Shown piece after piece: positions 1 through 7,100 of a stretch of DNA of 9,012 nt (the first letter of the stretch is position 1; each line of letters opens with the position of its first letter). Source of the stretch: CAZRXG01 sp964603985 (GTDB lineage: Bacteria; Chloroflexota; Anaerolineae; Aggregatilineales; UBA3940); NCBI GenBank assembly GCA_964603985.1, contig CAZRXG010000077.1, positions 1 through 9,012 of the forward strand, written 5' to 3'. The notes under the pieces were generated by a model. It worked only from the letters and a program-made list of their open reading frames with translations, had not been told where the DNA came from and ran no database searches. Both the position numbers and the translations under genes were made by a program.

Positions 1-150
1 GGAAGGTGGACCACCCCAAATATCATCGCCATTAACTTGATCCCGTAAATGGCGACACAAACGCTATCAACATAATCCACCGTTTTCTTTGGTGGTGGAG
101 ATACTGAAGCCAGATCAGGGGTGATGGCTGGGATTGGCTGAGCGACCAAA

Positions 151-194
151 TTTCATATGAAGTTCACATGAAGTTCATATGAAGCTCATATTGA
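151..194 (+). promoter_or_regulatory. Four tandem 11-bp repeats resembling a PHO box (PhoB/PhoP/OmpR-type site)
   Basis: Four consecutive units with an exact 11-bp period are visible: TTTCATATGAA (151-161), GTTCACATGAA (162-172), GTTCATATGAA (173-183) and the more divergent GCTCATATTGA (184-194). Direct repeats of 11 bp, one helical turn apart, are the known binding pattern of winged-helix OmpR/PhoB-family regulators, and GTTCAY at the start of each unit resembles actinobacterial PHO-box repeats. The last unit overlaps a TTGACA hexamer, as in activator-dependent or repressed promoters. Each unit is also nearly palindromic (TTCATATGAA is its own reverse complement), so orientation is uncertain. 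The regulator's identity is inference; the window's own regulator is NarL/LuxR type, which does not normally use 11-bp tandem direct repeats. Confidence 0.6.
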
Positions 195-219
195 CATGCC
201 CGATTTTCCCATATGTAGT
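191..219 (+). promoter_or_regulatory. Candidate sigma-70-type promoter abutting the 11-bp repeats
   Basis: TTGACA at 191-196 is a perfect -35 consensus. After a 17-nt spacer comes TGTAGT (214-219), which matches TATAAT at 4 of 6 positions. The weak -10 and the overlapping repeat array fit a promoter controlled by a factor bound at 151-194. What it transcribes is unclear: no credible coding sequence follows until 903, so the product could be an untranslated RNA or a long leader of the kinase operon. Confidence 0.45.
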
Positions 220-460
220 TTTATTTAGATTTTATTGTCGACTATGATCGGGGTATTGGCTGAGGCGTATGCCACGGGGCTGTCTCGGCCAGCCACGACC
301 GGGCAAATAGGGAGGGCGGGACCAGGCGACTAGGCAGTCTGGCGTGACCTGAGACGGGCGGCTGCATGCAGGGCCAGCATCAAGCAAGCCACCCCGAAAT
401 GGTAGTTTCATACGCCAGTTTCGAAATTCGCGCCAAAAGGCCGCCATGCTAATGGGTTTC

Positions 461-487
461 TTGACCATTTTGCGCCTCTGCTACAAT
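461..487 (+). promoter_or_regulatory. Candidate extended -10 promoter upstream of the kinase operon
   Basis: TTGACC (461-466) and TACAAT (482-487) are good -35 and -10 matches. TG at 479-480, one base before the -10, makes an extended -10 element. The spacer is short (15 nt), which the extended -10 could offset. Transcription would begin near 494 and give a leader of about 400 nt before the kinase start. No better promoter was found closer to 903; the TATACC at 835-840 has no matching -35. Confidence 0.4.
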
Positions 488-620
488 AGAGGTTATTGAT
501 TTCAGCGGCTCTATTTCTCACCTCGACCAGTTTGGACCTCCTCCACTTCTTGACAGCCACCCATTGCATACGCTCCCCTGCTCCAGCGGAATTTGGCTGG
601 TTCAGCCCCTCTGGTATACA

Positions 621-638
621 GCCGCCCACATGGGCGGC
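621..638 (+). other. GC-rich inverted repeat in the kinase leader
   Basis: GCCGCCCA (621-628) and TGGGCGGC (631-638) are perfect complements separated by CA, giving a 7-bp stem with a 4-nt loop when folded. No T-run follows, so it is not a typical intrinsic terminator. It could be an operator, a leader hairpin or a remnant of a structured RNA. If transcription starts near 494, it lies within the untranslated leader of the kinase operon. Confidence 0.4.
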
Positions 639-902
639 ACAAGGAAGTGATGCCTTTCAGAATGACCCTAGAACTGTCCCCGTATGATCCCGGATGAAGA
701 TCAAGGTAGCATGCCAGATGTGATTGTATAACCAGCTCAAATATCACCTTACAGGCAGGTGTACGCTGCTGCGCTGGGAAGGTTGCGGCGACCCTCCCGG
801 CGCTGGGGTGCAAAGCCTGTCGAATTGATCCCATTATACCCCATTCACAAATTTGCGCGCATTGAGTGATCGACAACCGCGTAGCGATCTGAAGAGATAA
901 AT

Positions 903-2681
903 ATGCTCTGGCCTTATCAATACACTCCCGCCATCTGGCCCTCAGCCTTCACGGTCATGTTGTTGCTCGTGTTGGCGGTCTACGCCTGGCGCAGGCGCAA
1001 CTTACCGGGCGCGTTGCCGTTTGTCATCTACTGCCTGCTTAGCATGGCTTTTCTCGCGCCTAAGGTCATCGAATTTCTCGCAGTCGACTTTGAGACGAAG
1101 ATCTTTTGGTTCAATATCGGGCATCCATGGTGGCTGCCCGGCACCACCGCTTTGACCTGCTTTGTCCTGGAATACACCTGGCCGGGGCGCTGGCTTACGC
1201 GTCGCACCCTTGCCCTGCTGTCCATCGTTCCGTTGGTGGATTTGGCGTTACTCTGTACCAACAATTTCCATAATCTGTTATTCCGCGCTTATGAGTTTAG
1301 TGGAGACGTCGTCCCGCTGTACGGTCCAGCCGGCTGGGTTTTTGTGGTCTATAACATGGGATTGAGGGTCGTCAGTGTCACCGCTTTAACCTGGTTGTTC
1401 GTACGCTCTCCGCAGCACCGCTTGCCCGCGATACTGATAATGATGGCTGAAACAGTTGTAGGTATAGCGATCGTACTGGATCCCTATATTGAAGAATCCC
1501 AGTTTTTCTACGTGCCTGAGAAGGCCATTCCGGCTGTTGCCTGTGCGATCGCCTTGTTTGGCTACCGCATCTTCGACGCAATTCCCCTGGCGCGCCAGAC
1601 GGTCATCGAGCAGCTACAGGCCGGCATGCTGGTGCTGGATCTCGAGGGGCGTGTGATTAGCTTGAACCCCGCTGCGGAAAGAATCTTGAACGCACCCGCC
1701 AAGCAGGTCCAGGGCAAACTGGTCAAGGAACTGTTGCCTGCTTATCCAGAGGAGCGTCTGGCTGACCCGGGCGAGACCGAAATCGAACTTGGCTTTGGGG
1801 AAGGAACAAGCCTCTGGTATTACGTGGTAACGAACTCATTGCTGAACGATTTCCGCGGGTTGGAAGTGGGCCGCCTGTTGCTTGTGCGCGATGTGACGGA
1901 GAAGAAACGCGCCCGGGCGCAGATTCTCGAGCAGCAAAAGGTGCAGGCTGTCCTGGAGGAGCGAGCGGGGCTGGCACGCGAGCTGCACGACAGTATGGGC
2001 CAGGTCCTGGCTGTGGCGCAGTTACAGGCGGAGATTGCAGATGAGCTTGTCGACCGCGGGGAAATCGCGGCGGCGCGAGATACTCTGTCCCGCCTGGTCG
2101 AGGTCACGCAGTCCGCGCATGTCGATATCCGGCAATATGTGCTTGGAGCCAACACGCTGCTCACGCCGGGGCAAGATATGTTTGTCGCGCTCCACCAGTA
2201 CGTCAAGCAGTTCAGCCGTGATTTTGGCCCTCCCACCGAGTTGGTCATCGCCCCGGAGATAAAGCAGCAGGGGCTCGATGCCCGGGCGGAGGTGCAATTG
2301 ATACGTATCGTGCAGGAGGGGCTGGCGAATGTCAGGAAGCACGCGCACGCCAGCGCGGCGCAGGTCGTGTTTACCTGTAATGCGGGCTGGCTTCAGGTGA
2401 AGGTCGAGGACGACGGAGTCGGGTTTGATGTGGCGCGGTTTTTCAAGGCCAGGGGCCAGAGGTTCGGGCTTCGTTCGATGCGCGACAGGACCGAGGCGAT
2501 CGGGGGTACGTTCCAAATTCTTTCGGTGCCGGGGCGTGGAACTCGAGTCATCGTCGAGGTCCCCTGCGAGAGCGCATGCGCCGGTCTGTGGTGGACCGAG
2601 CACGGTAATCCACAGCGGGGTGCCAGTAACGAGCATCGTGCTCTCGACGGTGATCGCCCGGGTCCATCAGATTTGCCATGA
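903..2681 (+). CDS. Membrane sensor histidine kinase, 7TM-PAS-HisKA_3-HATPase (NarX/LiaS/DesK class)
   Basis: This is a 592-aa sensor kinase that should autophosphorylate and pass phosphate to the regulator encoded next to it. Residues 1-226 hold about seven hydrophobic segments (roughly 10-28, 36-52, 78-93, 102-118, 142-166, 174-192, 207-225) and resemble the HisKA_7TM sensor, so the stimulus is probably sensed in or near the membrane. A PAS domain follows (about 232-335), then a short coiled linker. The dimerisation/phosphoacceptor domain has ELHDSMGQ with His362 as the likely phosphorylated residue; HDxxxQ is the motif linked to phosphatase activity in this class. The ATPase domain shows an N box (QEGLANVRKHA, 471-481), DDGVGF (503-508) and a glycine-rich RFGLRSM (520-526). 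The start at 903 has only a weak purine-rich stretch (GAAGAG, 891-896) as ribosome site. The ATPase domain ends near residue 554, and an extra 38-residue tail with no known domain runs into the regulator gene. The stimulus cannot be told from sequence. Confidence 0.95.
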   Translation: MLWPYQYTPAIWPSAFTVMLLLVLAVYAWRRRNLPGALPFVIYCLLSMAFLAPKVIEFLAVDFETKIFWFNIGHPWWLPGTTALTCFVLEYTWPGRWLTRRTLALLSIVPLVDLALLCTNNFHNLLFRAYEFSGDVVPLYGPAGWVFVVYNMGLRVVSVTALTWLFVRSPQHRLPAILIMMAETVVGIAIVLDPYIEESQFFYVPEKAIPAVACAIALFGYRIFDAIPLARQTVIEQLQAGMLVLDLEGRVISLNPAAERILNAPAKQVQGKLVKELLPAYPEERLADPGETEIELGFGEGTSLWYYVVTNSLLNDFRGLEVGRLLLVRDVTEKKRARAQILEQQKVQAVLEERAGLARELHDSMGQVLAVAQLQAEIADELVDRGEIAAARDTLSRLVEVTQSAHVDIRQYVLGANTLLTPGQDMFVALHQYVKQFSRDFGPPTELVIAPEIKQQGLDARAEVQLIRIVQEGLANVRKHAHASAAQVVFTCNAGWLQVKVEDDGVGFDVARFFKARGQRFGLRSMRDRTEAIGGTFQILSVPGRGTRVIVEVPCESACAGLWWTEHGNPQRGASNEHRALDGDRPGPSDLP

Positions 2682-3349
2682 AAATCCTGTTAGTTGACGA
2701 TCACGCTCTCTTTTGTGAGTCTCTCCAAAGCCTGCTGGCCCTGCACGGTTATCAGGTGGTGGGGACAGCCCGCGACGGCCTGGAGGCATTGGAAGAAGCC
2801 CGTCGCCTGCATCCCGACCTCATTTTGATGGACATCGAAATGCCCGGCTGTGATGGCTTGACCGCGACGCGCCTGATTAAAGCGGAGATGCCCGACACCA
2901 AGATCGTGATGCTGACCGTGGCCCAGCAGGACGAGGTTCTGTTTGAGAGCTTGAAGAGCGGCGCTTCCGGCTACCTGCTCAAAAGCTCGCGAGCAAGCCA
3001 GTTGCTGTTGCACCTCGACCAGCTCGCCGAAGGGCAGGCCGCGCTTTCGCCGGGGCTCGCCGACAAGATTCTCGAAGAGTTTGCGCGAATGGGAAGGCAA
3101 CTGGAATCGAATTCGGAGCAAGTTGACGAAACGGCGGACCTGACGGCGCGGCAGCGTGAGATTTTGACACTGATCGTACAGGGTATGACCTACGAGGAGA
3201 TGGGCAAGACGCTCTGCCTGAGCGAGCGCACCATCCGCTATCATGTGGACGAGATCATCCAACGACTGCATCTGGAGAATCGATCCCAGGTGATCGCGTA
3301 CGCGGCGCGCATGGGCTTGACCTGGAAACACACCAAGCGCACGGAATAG
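2678..3349 (+). CDS. NarL/LuxR-family response regulator
   Basis: This 223-aa protein is the evident partner of the upstream kinase. The receiver domain (about 2-118) shows the acidic pair Asp7-Asp8, the phosphoacceptor Asp52 in LILMDIEMP, the switch Thr80 and Lys102 in the YLLK motif, so it looks fully functional. After a linker, a LuxR/GerE-type helix-turn-helix (about 154-214) begins LTARQREILTLI and carries a recognition helix around SERTIRYHVDEIIQRL. Its ATG overlaps the kinase stop in the arrangement ATGA (2678-2681) and has no clear ribosome site of its own, which points to translational coupling and balanced production of the two proteins. Phosphorylation would be expected to promote dimerisation and DNA binding. 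Targets are unknown; the downstream receiver-like and exoprotein genes are plausible but unproven. The length is normal for the family. Confidence 0.95.
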   Translation: MKILLVDDHALFCESLQSLLALHGYQVVGTARDGLEALEEARRLHPDLILMDIEMPGCDGLTATRLIKAEMPDTKIVMLTVAQQDEVLFESLKSGASGYLLKSSRASQLLLHLDQLAEGQAALSPGLADKILEEFARMGRQLESNSEQVDETADLTARQREILTLIVQGMTYEEMGKTLCLSERTIRYHVDEIIQRLHLENRSQVIAYAARMGLTWKHTKRTE

Positions 3350-3372
3350 AATAAGTACGATCTACCTGTCAT

Positions 3373-3410
3373 AAACGACAGCCCCGGCAATGCCGGGGCT
3401 GTCGTTTCTT
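3373..3410 (+). terminator. Strong intrinsic terminator after the two-component operon
   Basis: Two 17-nt arms, 3373-3389 (AAACGACAGCCCCGGCA) and 3391-3407 (TGCCGGGGCTGTCGTTT), are perfectly complementary around a single base. This folds into a very stable GC-rich stem of about 15 bp with a small loop, followed by a T-rich tail (TTTCTTGTT). It starts 23 nt after the regulator stop codon. The flanking A and T runs mean it could also work on the opposite strand. It separates the kinase/regulator operon from the downstream pair of genes. Confidence 0.92.
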
Positions 3411-3462
3411 GTTCCCGGGGCTGACGCTTGTTCCATAGACGGCGCGTCGCTTGGCTGATAGC

Positions 3463-3576
3463 ATGGTAGTTGCAATCCTTGTCGTATTTGACCTGACCCC
3501 GAGTCAATTGAGCGGCGTCTTTACCTTTCTGCGAACCCATATCCACGGGAGCCGCGAATGGAAACCCGACCACTAG
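3463..3576 (+). CDS. Possible 37-aa small ORF overlapping the receiver-like gene
   Basis: An ATG at 3463 opens a 37-codon frame (beginning MVVAILVVFDLTPSQLSG) that ends at TAG 3574-3576, 19 nt inside the next gene and in a different frame. The hydrophobic start and the lack of odd composition make it slightly protein-like, and the overlap would allow translational coupling. There is no Shine-Dalgarno before it and I recognise no family. It may well be chance; otherwise the stretch from the terminator to 3557 is just the upstream region of the next gene. Confidence 0.15.
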   Translation: MVVAILVVFDLTPSQLSGVFTFLRTHIHGSREWKPDH

Positions 3577-3923
3577 TCGTGCTCTTGGGAGACTCCGTAC
3601 TCATGAACGGTGTCGCGATCAGCTTGGCGGGCAATCAGTTGCTGGAGATGACTCGTTTGGACGCTCACGCCATCCATGTCAGGCAGCGCTTGCATACCCT
3701 CAAGCCCGACCTGGTCATCTTTGAACTGGATACCCCACGCTTACCGTGTATTCTTTCTCTTCTCTGGGAGCAGCCCGGCATCCTGCTCATTGGGCTTGAT
3801 CTGGCCTGCAGTCGGGCGATCGTGCTGAACAGCCACCAACATCTCACCCCGACACTGAATGAACTTCGCCGCGTGGTGCACGCCGAAGCCGGCCAGAAAG
3901 CTTGTCGAAAGGAGGTGGATTAA
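3558..3923 (+). CDS. Stand-alone degenerate receiver-like protein (pseudo-receiver)
   Basis: This 121-aa protein has the outline of a response-regulator receiver domain but lacks its chemistry and any output domain. VVLLGDSVLMNGVA (7-20) matches the first strand and acidic loop of receivers, with only one of the usual two acidic residues kept (Asp12). LKPDLVIFELDTP (48-60) matches the strand before the phosphorylation site, but Glu56 sits where the neighbouring regulator has Asp52. PGILLIGLDL (73-82) is at the switch-residue strand, with Gly instead of Thr/Ser, and no Lys of the YLLK type follows. A Glu at this site can mimic phosphorylation in some regulators. GGGAG (3547-3551) lies 6 nt before the ATG. 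It sits 71 bp upstream of the large exoprotein gene and is likely co-transcribed with it. It may bind a protein partner; no function can be assigned. The receiver-like assignment rests on pattern recognition. Confidence 0.75.
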   Translation: METRPLVVLLGDSVLMNGVAISLAGNQLLEMTRLDAHAIHVRQRLHTLKPDLVIFELDTPRLPCILSLLWEQPGILLIGLDLACSRAIVLNSHQHLTPTLNELRRVVHAEAGQKACRKEVD

Positions 3924-3927
3924 CTGA

Positions 3928-3990
3928 GTGCAATGGGACAACGCGCGGTTGATCGAATCCGAATTAGATCCATTCTCACAAGGAGGATAA
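3928..3990 (+). CDS. Possible 20-aa leader ORF with GTG start
   Basis: AAGGAGGTGG at 3909-3918, inside the last codons of the preceding gene, is a near-perfect Shine-Dalgarno sequence. A GTG at 3928 opens a 20-codon frame (starting MQWDNARLIE) whose TAA (3988-3990) directly follows the Shine-Dalgarno of the large gene, 4 nt before its ATG. Ribosomes ending there could hand over to the large gene. The gap from GGAGG to GTG is 12 nt, longer than usual, and the purine run also encodes Lys-Glu-Val-Asp of the upstream protein, so coincidence is possible. Confidence 0.2.
   Translation: MQWDNARLIESELDPFSQGG
3981..3986 (+). promoter_or_regulatory. Consensus Shine-Dalgarno of the large exoprotein gene
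   Basis: AGGAGG lies 8 nt before the ATG at 3995 and fixes that start in preference to the second in-frame ATG at 4007 (Met5). It is the strongest correctly spaced ribosome site in the window, which suggests high translation of the secreted protein. Confidence 0.9.
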
Positions 3991-3994
3991 CGAG

Positions 3995-4120
3995 ATGGAA
4001 CGCAAGATGAACAAGCGTAAACAAACCAGGTTTCTGGGGTGGCTGCTCCGAATAGCGGCAGTGGTCGCTATTGCGGCTGCGGCCATCCCGCAGGTTGCGC
4101 CGCAGGTCAGCGTGAATGCC
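3995..4120 (+). other. Sec-type signal peptide of the large protein
   Basis: The first 42 residues have a basic n-region (MERKMNKRKQTR), a hydrophobic Leu/Ile/Ala/Val core at about 13-31 and a small-residue c-region ending SVNA before APASQEE. The predicted cut is after Ala42. There is no twin-arginine motif and no cysteine lipobox, so a Sec/signal-peptidase I route is expected. Confidence 0.85.
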
Positions 4121-7100
4121 GCGCCCGCCAGCCAGGAGGAGGGGGTGAGCGTGCAGCAGTTCGAATCCATGAATATCGCGCCCGCCAGCCCGACGCTGAC
4201 AGCGGTCGACCCCCTGGCATGGGGCATGTACGGCGATGTCTTGCCCGCCCGCCCCTTCCTGTACTCGGTGGACGCGACCGGCATCACCATCACCCGCTTC
4301 AACGACAACCGGGTGGTGGGCACCTGGCCCTGGCCCACGGACGTCATCTACACCGTTCTGCCCGACGGGTCGTTCGAGGGTCTAACTCCACCAGCAGTGT
4401 GGGAGCCCGTGGCCATGACGGTGTCGTACCCCACGGACGCGGAGATCGCCAACCGGGTGAAAGAAATCCCTGATCTGACGCCCCCGTGGACGTTCGTGTA
4501 CGTGGTGATGGCGCACTCGGGGTACCGGTGGAACAGCAGCGGCGGGAGCCTGCGCGACACCCTCGAGTCCACCACAGATGAGGCCACCGAGTCGGCGATG
4601 CTGGTCCAGATCGACGTGAGCGACCCGTCGTTCTCAATCAGCCGCGACCCCGTCGCTCCCTCTGGTCCGCACATCGCGGCCGCCATCCTCGGCCACGGCG
4701 CGGGCCAGCCGGTCTACGACCGCTCAACGGGAAATGTCTATGTCGGCAATATGCCGTCGACTTCGCTGCCCGCGGGCCTCACGTCGTTCGTGTCCGTGAT
4801 CCGTCGGATTCCGCCTGAGGTCACAGCGGAGGAAGCCGAGATCCCCGGGATCAGCAAACCCGTGATCCGTTGTGGCCCCCAGCATCCCGAGACCGGGATC
4901 CCGGTCGGCAGGCCGCAGGCCTATGCCTGTTACGACCCGTCAGGCGTGCACCCGATCGATGATAACGAACACGTTGGCGCGTCCGGTGAGTTTGAATGGG
5001 AGTTCAGGAACCTGCCAGACTGGCTGACGGCACACAATGGCGTCCTGGGGGAGGATGGCATCATCAGCGGGTCGGATGGTATCCTGTACGGCACGCCAGA
5101 GGAAACTGGTGAATGGTGGGCCGAGGCCAGGGTCCACAACCTCGACGACCCGTACGGCGTCTTCTCGGATTGGCACCCCATTCAGCTGACAGTGAACCCA
5201 ACCGCCGAATACCTGCCCATCAAAGCCCAGTTTGCCGCCGGGGTGCCGGTAGCCTACCAGCTCGAAGGAACCGGGTCCTGCACACTCTCTGGAGCACCAG
5301 CCTGGGTGGAGGTGGTAGAGGTGCCCAATGGCTGCGTCGTCATGGGGACAGCGCCGCTCGACGGTGAGTATTACAACTTCGCCATGCCGGGCTTCACAGT
5401 GGCTGGCTACCCCGGCCTGTCACTGGAATTCAGTGGGAATGTGTTCGGGGAGTACGGCTTCGTTCCGCTGCCCGAAGGCGTGGGCATCTCGGGGATGGGA
5501 TGGCACCAGGTGTCAAAGGAGGCCGACCCGTCGACCGAGACCCCCGTCCTGAGCCTGGAGTACATCGGCGTCGACCCGAACACCGGACAGCTGTGGCACA
5601 TCCTCGCGCCTCCAGGCCAGCCCCAGCCTCCCAACGAGAGACCTCCGGAGACTGCGCTGACGCTCGACGTGGTCAGCCCGGAGGGAGACCCACTGAGCGG
5701 ATCAGGCTTTGGGGAAGTAGCGGTCGAGGCTGATCGCGATATCTTCGTGGCCGCAGATGGTGGGGTGATCAAGGTCAGCAAGGAAACCGGCACCGTCAGC
5801 AACATCGCTCTGGGCTTCCAGCCGTCCTCGCTGAGCCTCGATTCAGACCTGCGCACGGCCATCCCCGGAGTCGAACCCGGACAATCTGACCATGGCGCCT
5901 TGTGGGTAGCCGGTACTGGCGGGGTTGCGCTGATCGATACCGACGCTGGGACGCTGTTCCAGACGGTCTCCGGTGATGGCGCCTCGTCCGTGTCGGTGGA
6001 CTTCCCCACGCAGTACGCCTATGTAGCCAACGGGACGGGGAGCATCGCCATCTTCGGGCCTGCAGGCAGCACCCGGCCGCCGGTGGAGCCCAGGATCTGG
6101 AGCTCCGAGGAGATCACCTGGAACTTCGAAACTGCCAGTGTCGCAGATGGACCGTTTACGGTGATGGCCACGGGAGACCTTCCTATGACGCTCGAACTGG
6201 AAGGTGAACTGCCTAACGGGATTACCTTTTTCGACAACGGCGATGGCACCGCGACTGTGAGCGGCGTACCCACCAGCAGCAGCTCCGAAGGCGGCTGCAG
6301 CGGCACTGAGGCCGAGGGAGACCTCGAGGGTGGGGACGTCTGCGGCGGCTTTGCGTTTGCCCTCACGGCGACGAACGCGGAGGGGGTATACGCCCAGGCG
6401 CTCGGGATGGACGTCAACGTGCTGCCTACGATCGACAGCCCCGACACGGCCACCTTCTACGCCGACTCCGCCAGCTCGTTTACGATATTCGGGACGGGGA
6501 TCCCGGAACCGATCTTCTATACATGGGATGAAGCGGCACTCGAAGCAGCCGGCGTGCAGCTCATCGACAACGAGAACGGCACCGCCAGCCTGGCCGGCAC
6601 ACCGACAACCCCAGGCACATATACGTTCAATATCCAGGCGACGACCGGATTCCCGGAAGAACTCGAGCCCGTGCAGGCGTTCACGTTGATCGTCGCGGAG
6701 GGGCCGCATGCGCCCGAGATCAACAGTTTCGACACGGCCACCTGGGCAGTCATCGGGGCACCCTTCGCTCCCGATCCGTTCACCGTGGCGAGTATTGGCT
6801 CGCCCACACCGGAGCTGTCCGTCGTGACCGCACAAGGGCAGACGGGCCTGCCGCCTGGCGTGACCTTCATTGACAACGGCGACAGCACCGCGACCTTCGG
6901 GGCCGCCTGCCAGATCACCTGGCCAGGGATGGACCCGTCCTGCCTCGGGCTCCTGTCTGACGAAGCCGAGGGCACCTGGACGTTCACCATCCATGCAGAG
7001 AACTCGGCGGGGTTCGCCGACCAGACCTTCACCTTGGACGTTGAAGTCGCTACGTCGATTATGACGCCCCCGCCCGAAGCGCCCGCCAACCTGGCGTTCG

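Larger units (their letters stand above)
1..902. other. Long intergenic/leader region without a convincing gene
   Basis: No reading frame here looks like a real protein. The short frames in 232-876 on both strands are rich in Arg, Pro, Trp and Cys and lack recognisable domains or ribosome binding sites. A minus-strand frame is open from 152 to the window edge (stop TGA at 155-153) and reads hydrophobic near its distal end, but it has no ATG near its beginning and no Shine-Dalgarno, so I do not call it. Positions 150-240 are clearly more AT-rich than the rest and hold the regulatory-looking repeats. The remainder is an apparent leader of the kinase operon, with two candidate promoters and a hairpin listed separately. 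No tRNA or rRNA was seen. Confidence 0.6.

Noticed and set aside
77..95. CCACC / GGTGG hairpin with a T-rich loop near the left end
   Set aside because: The stem is only 5 bp with no T-run after it on either strand, so it is not a convincing terminator.
1..152. Minus-strand frame open to the left edge with a hydrophobic stretch (YGIKLMAMIFGVVHL)
   Set aside because: About 50 open codons is not improbable by chance. There is no ATG near its beginning, no Shine-Dalgarno, and the regulatory repeats sit directly at its start. Sequence to the left of the window would decide it.
133..264. Ten-base direct repeat ATTGGCTGAG at 133-142 and 255-264 flanking the promoter region
   Set aside because: It is too short and unaccompanied by any insertion-like content or inverted ends to claim a mobile element or target duplication.
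485..515. Inverted repeat AATAGAG / CTCTATT around the possible transcript start
   Set aside because: A 7-bp AT-rich stem with a 17-nt loop is weak and overlaps the proposed -10, so it is likely chance.
2022..2636. 204-codon minus-strand frame within the kinase gene
   Set aside because: It is antisense to the HisKA_3/HATPase coding region, which has all expected motifs. The antisense product has no recognisable domain.
2690..3331. 213-codon minus-strand frame opposite the response regulator
   Set aside because: It is a shadow of a fully recognisable receiver plus LuxR protein. Again no domain or ribosome site.
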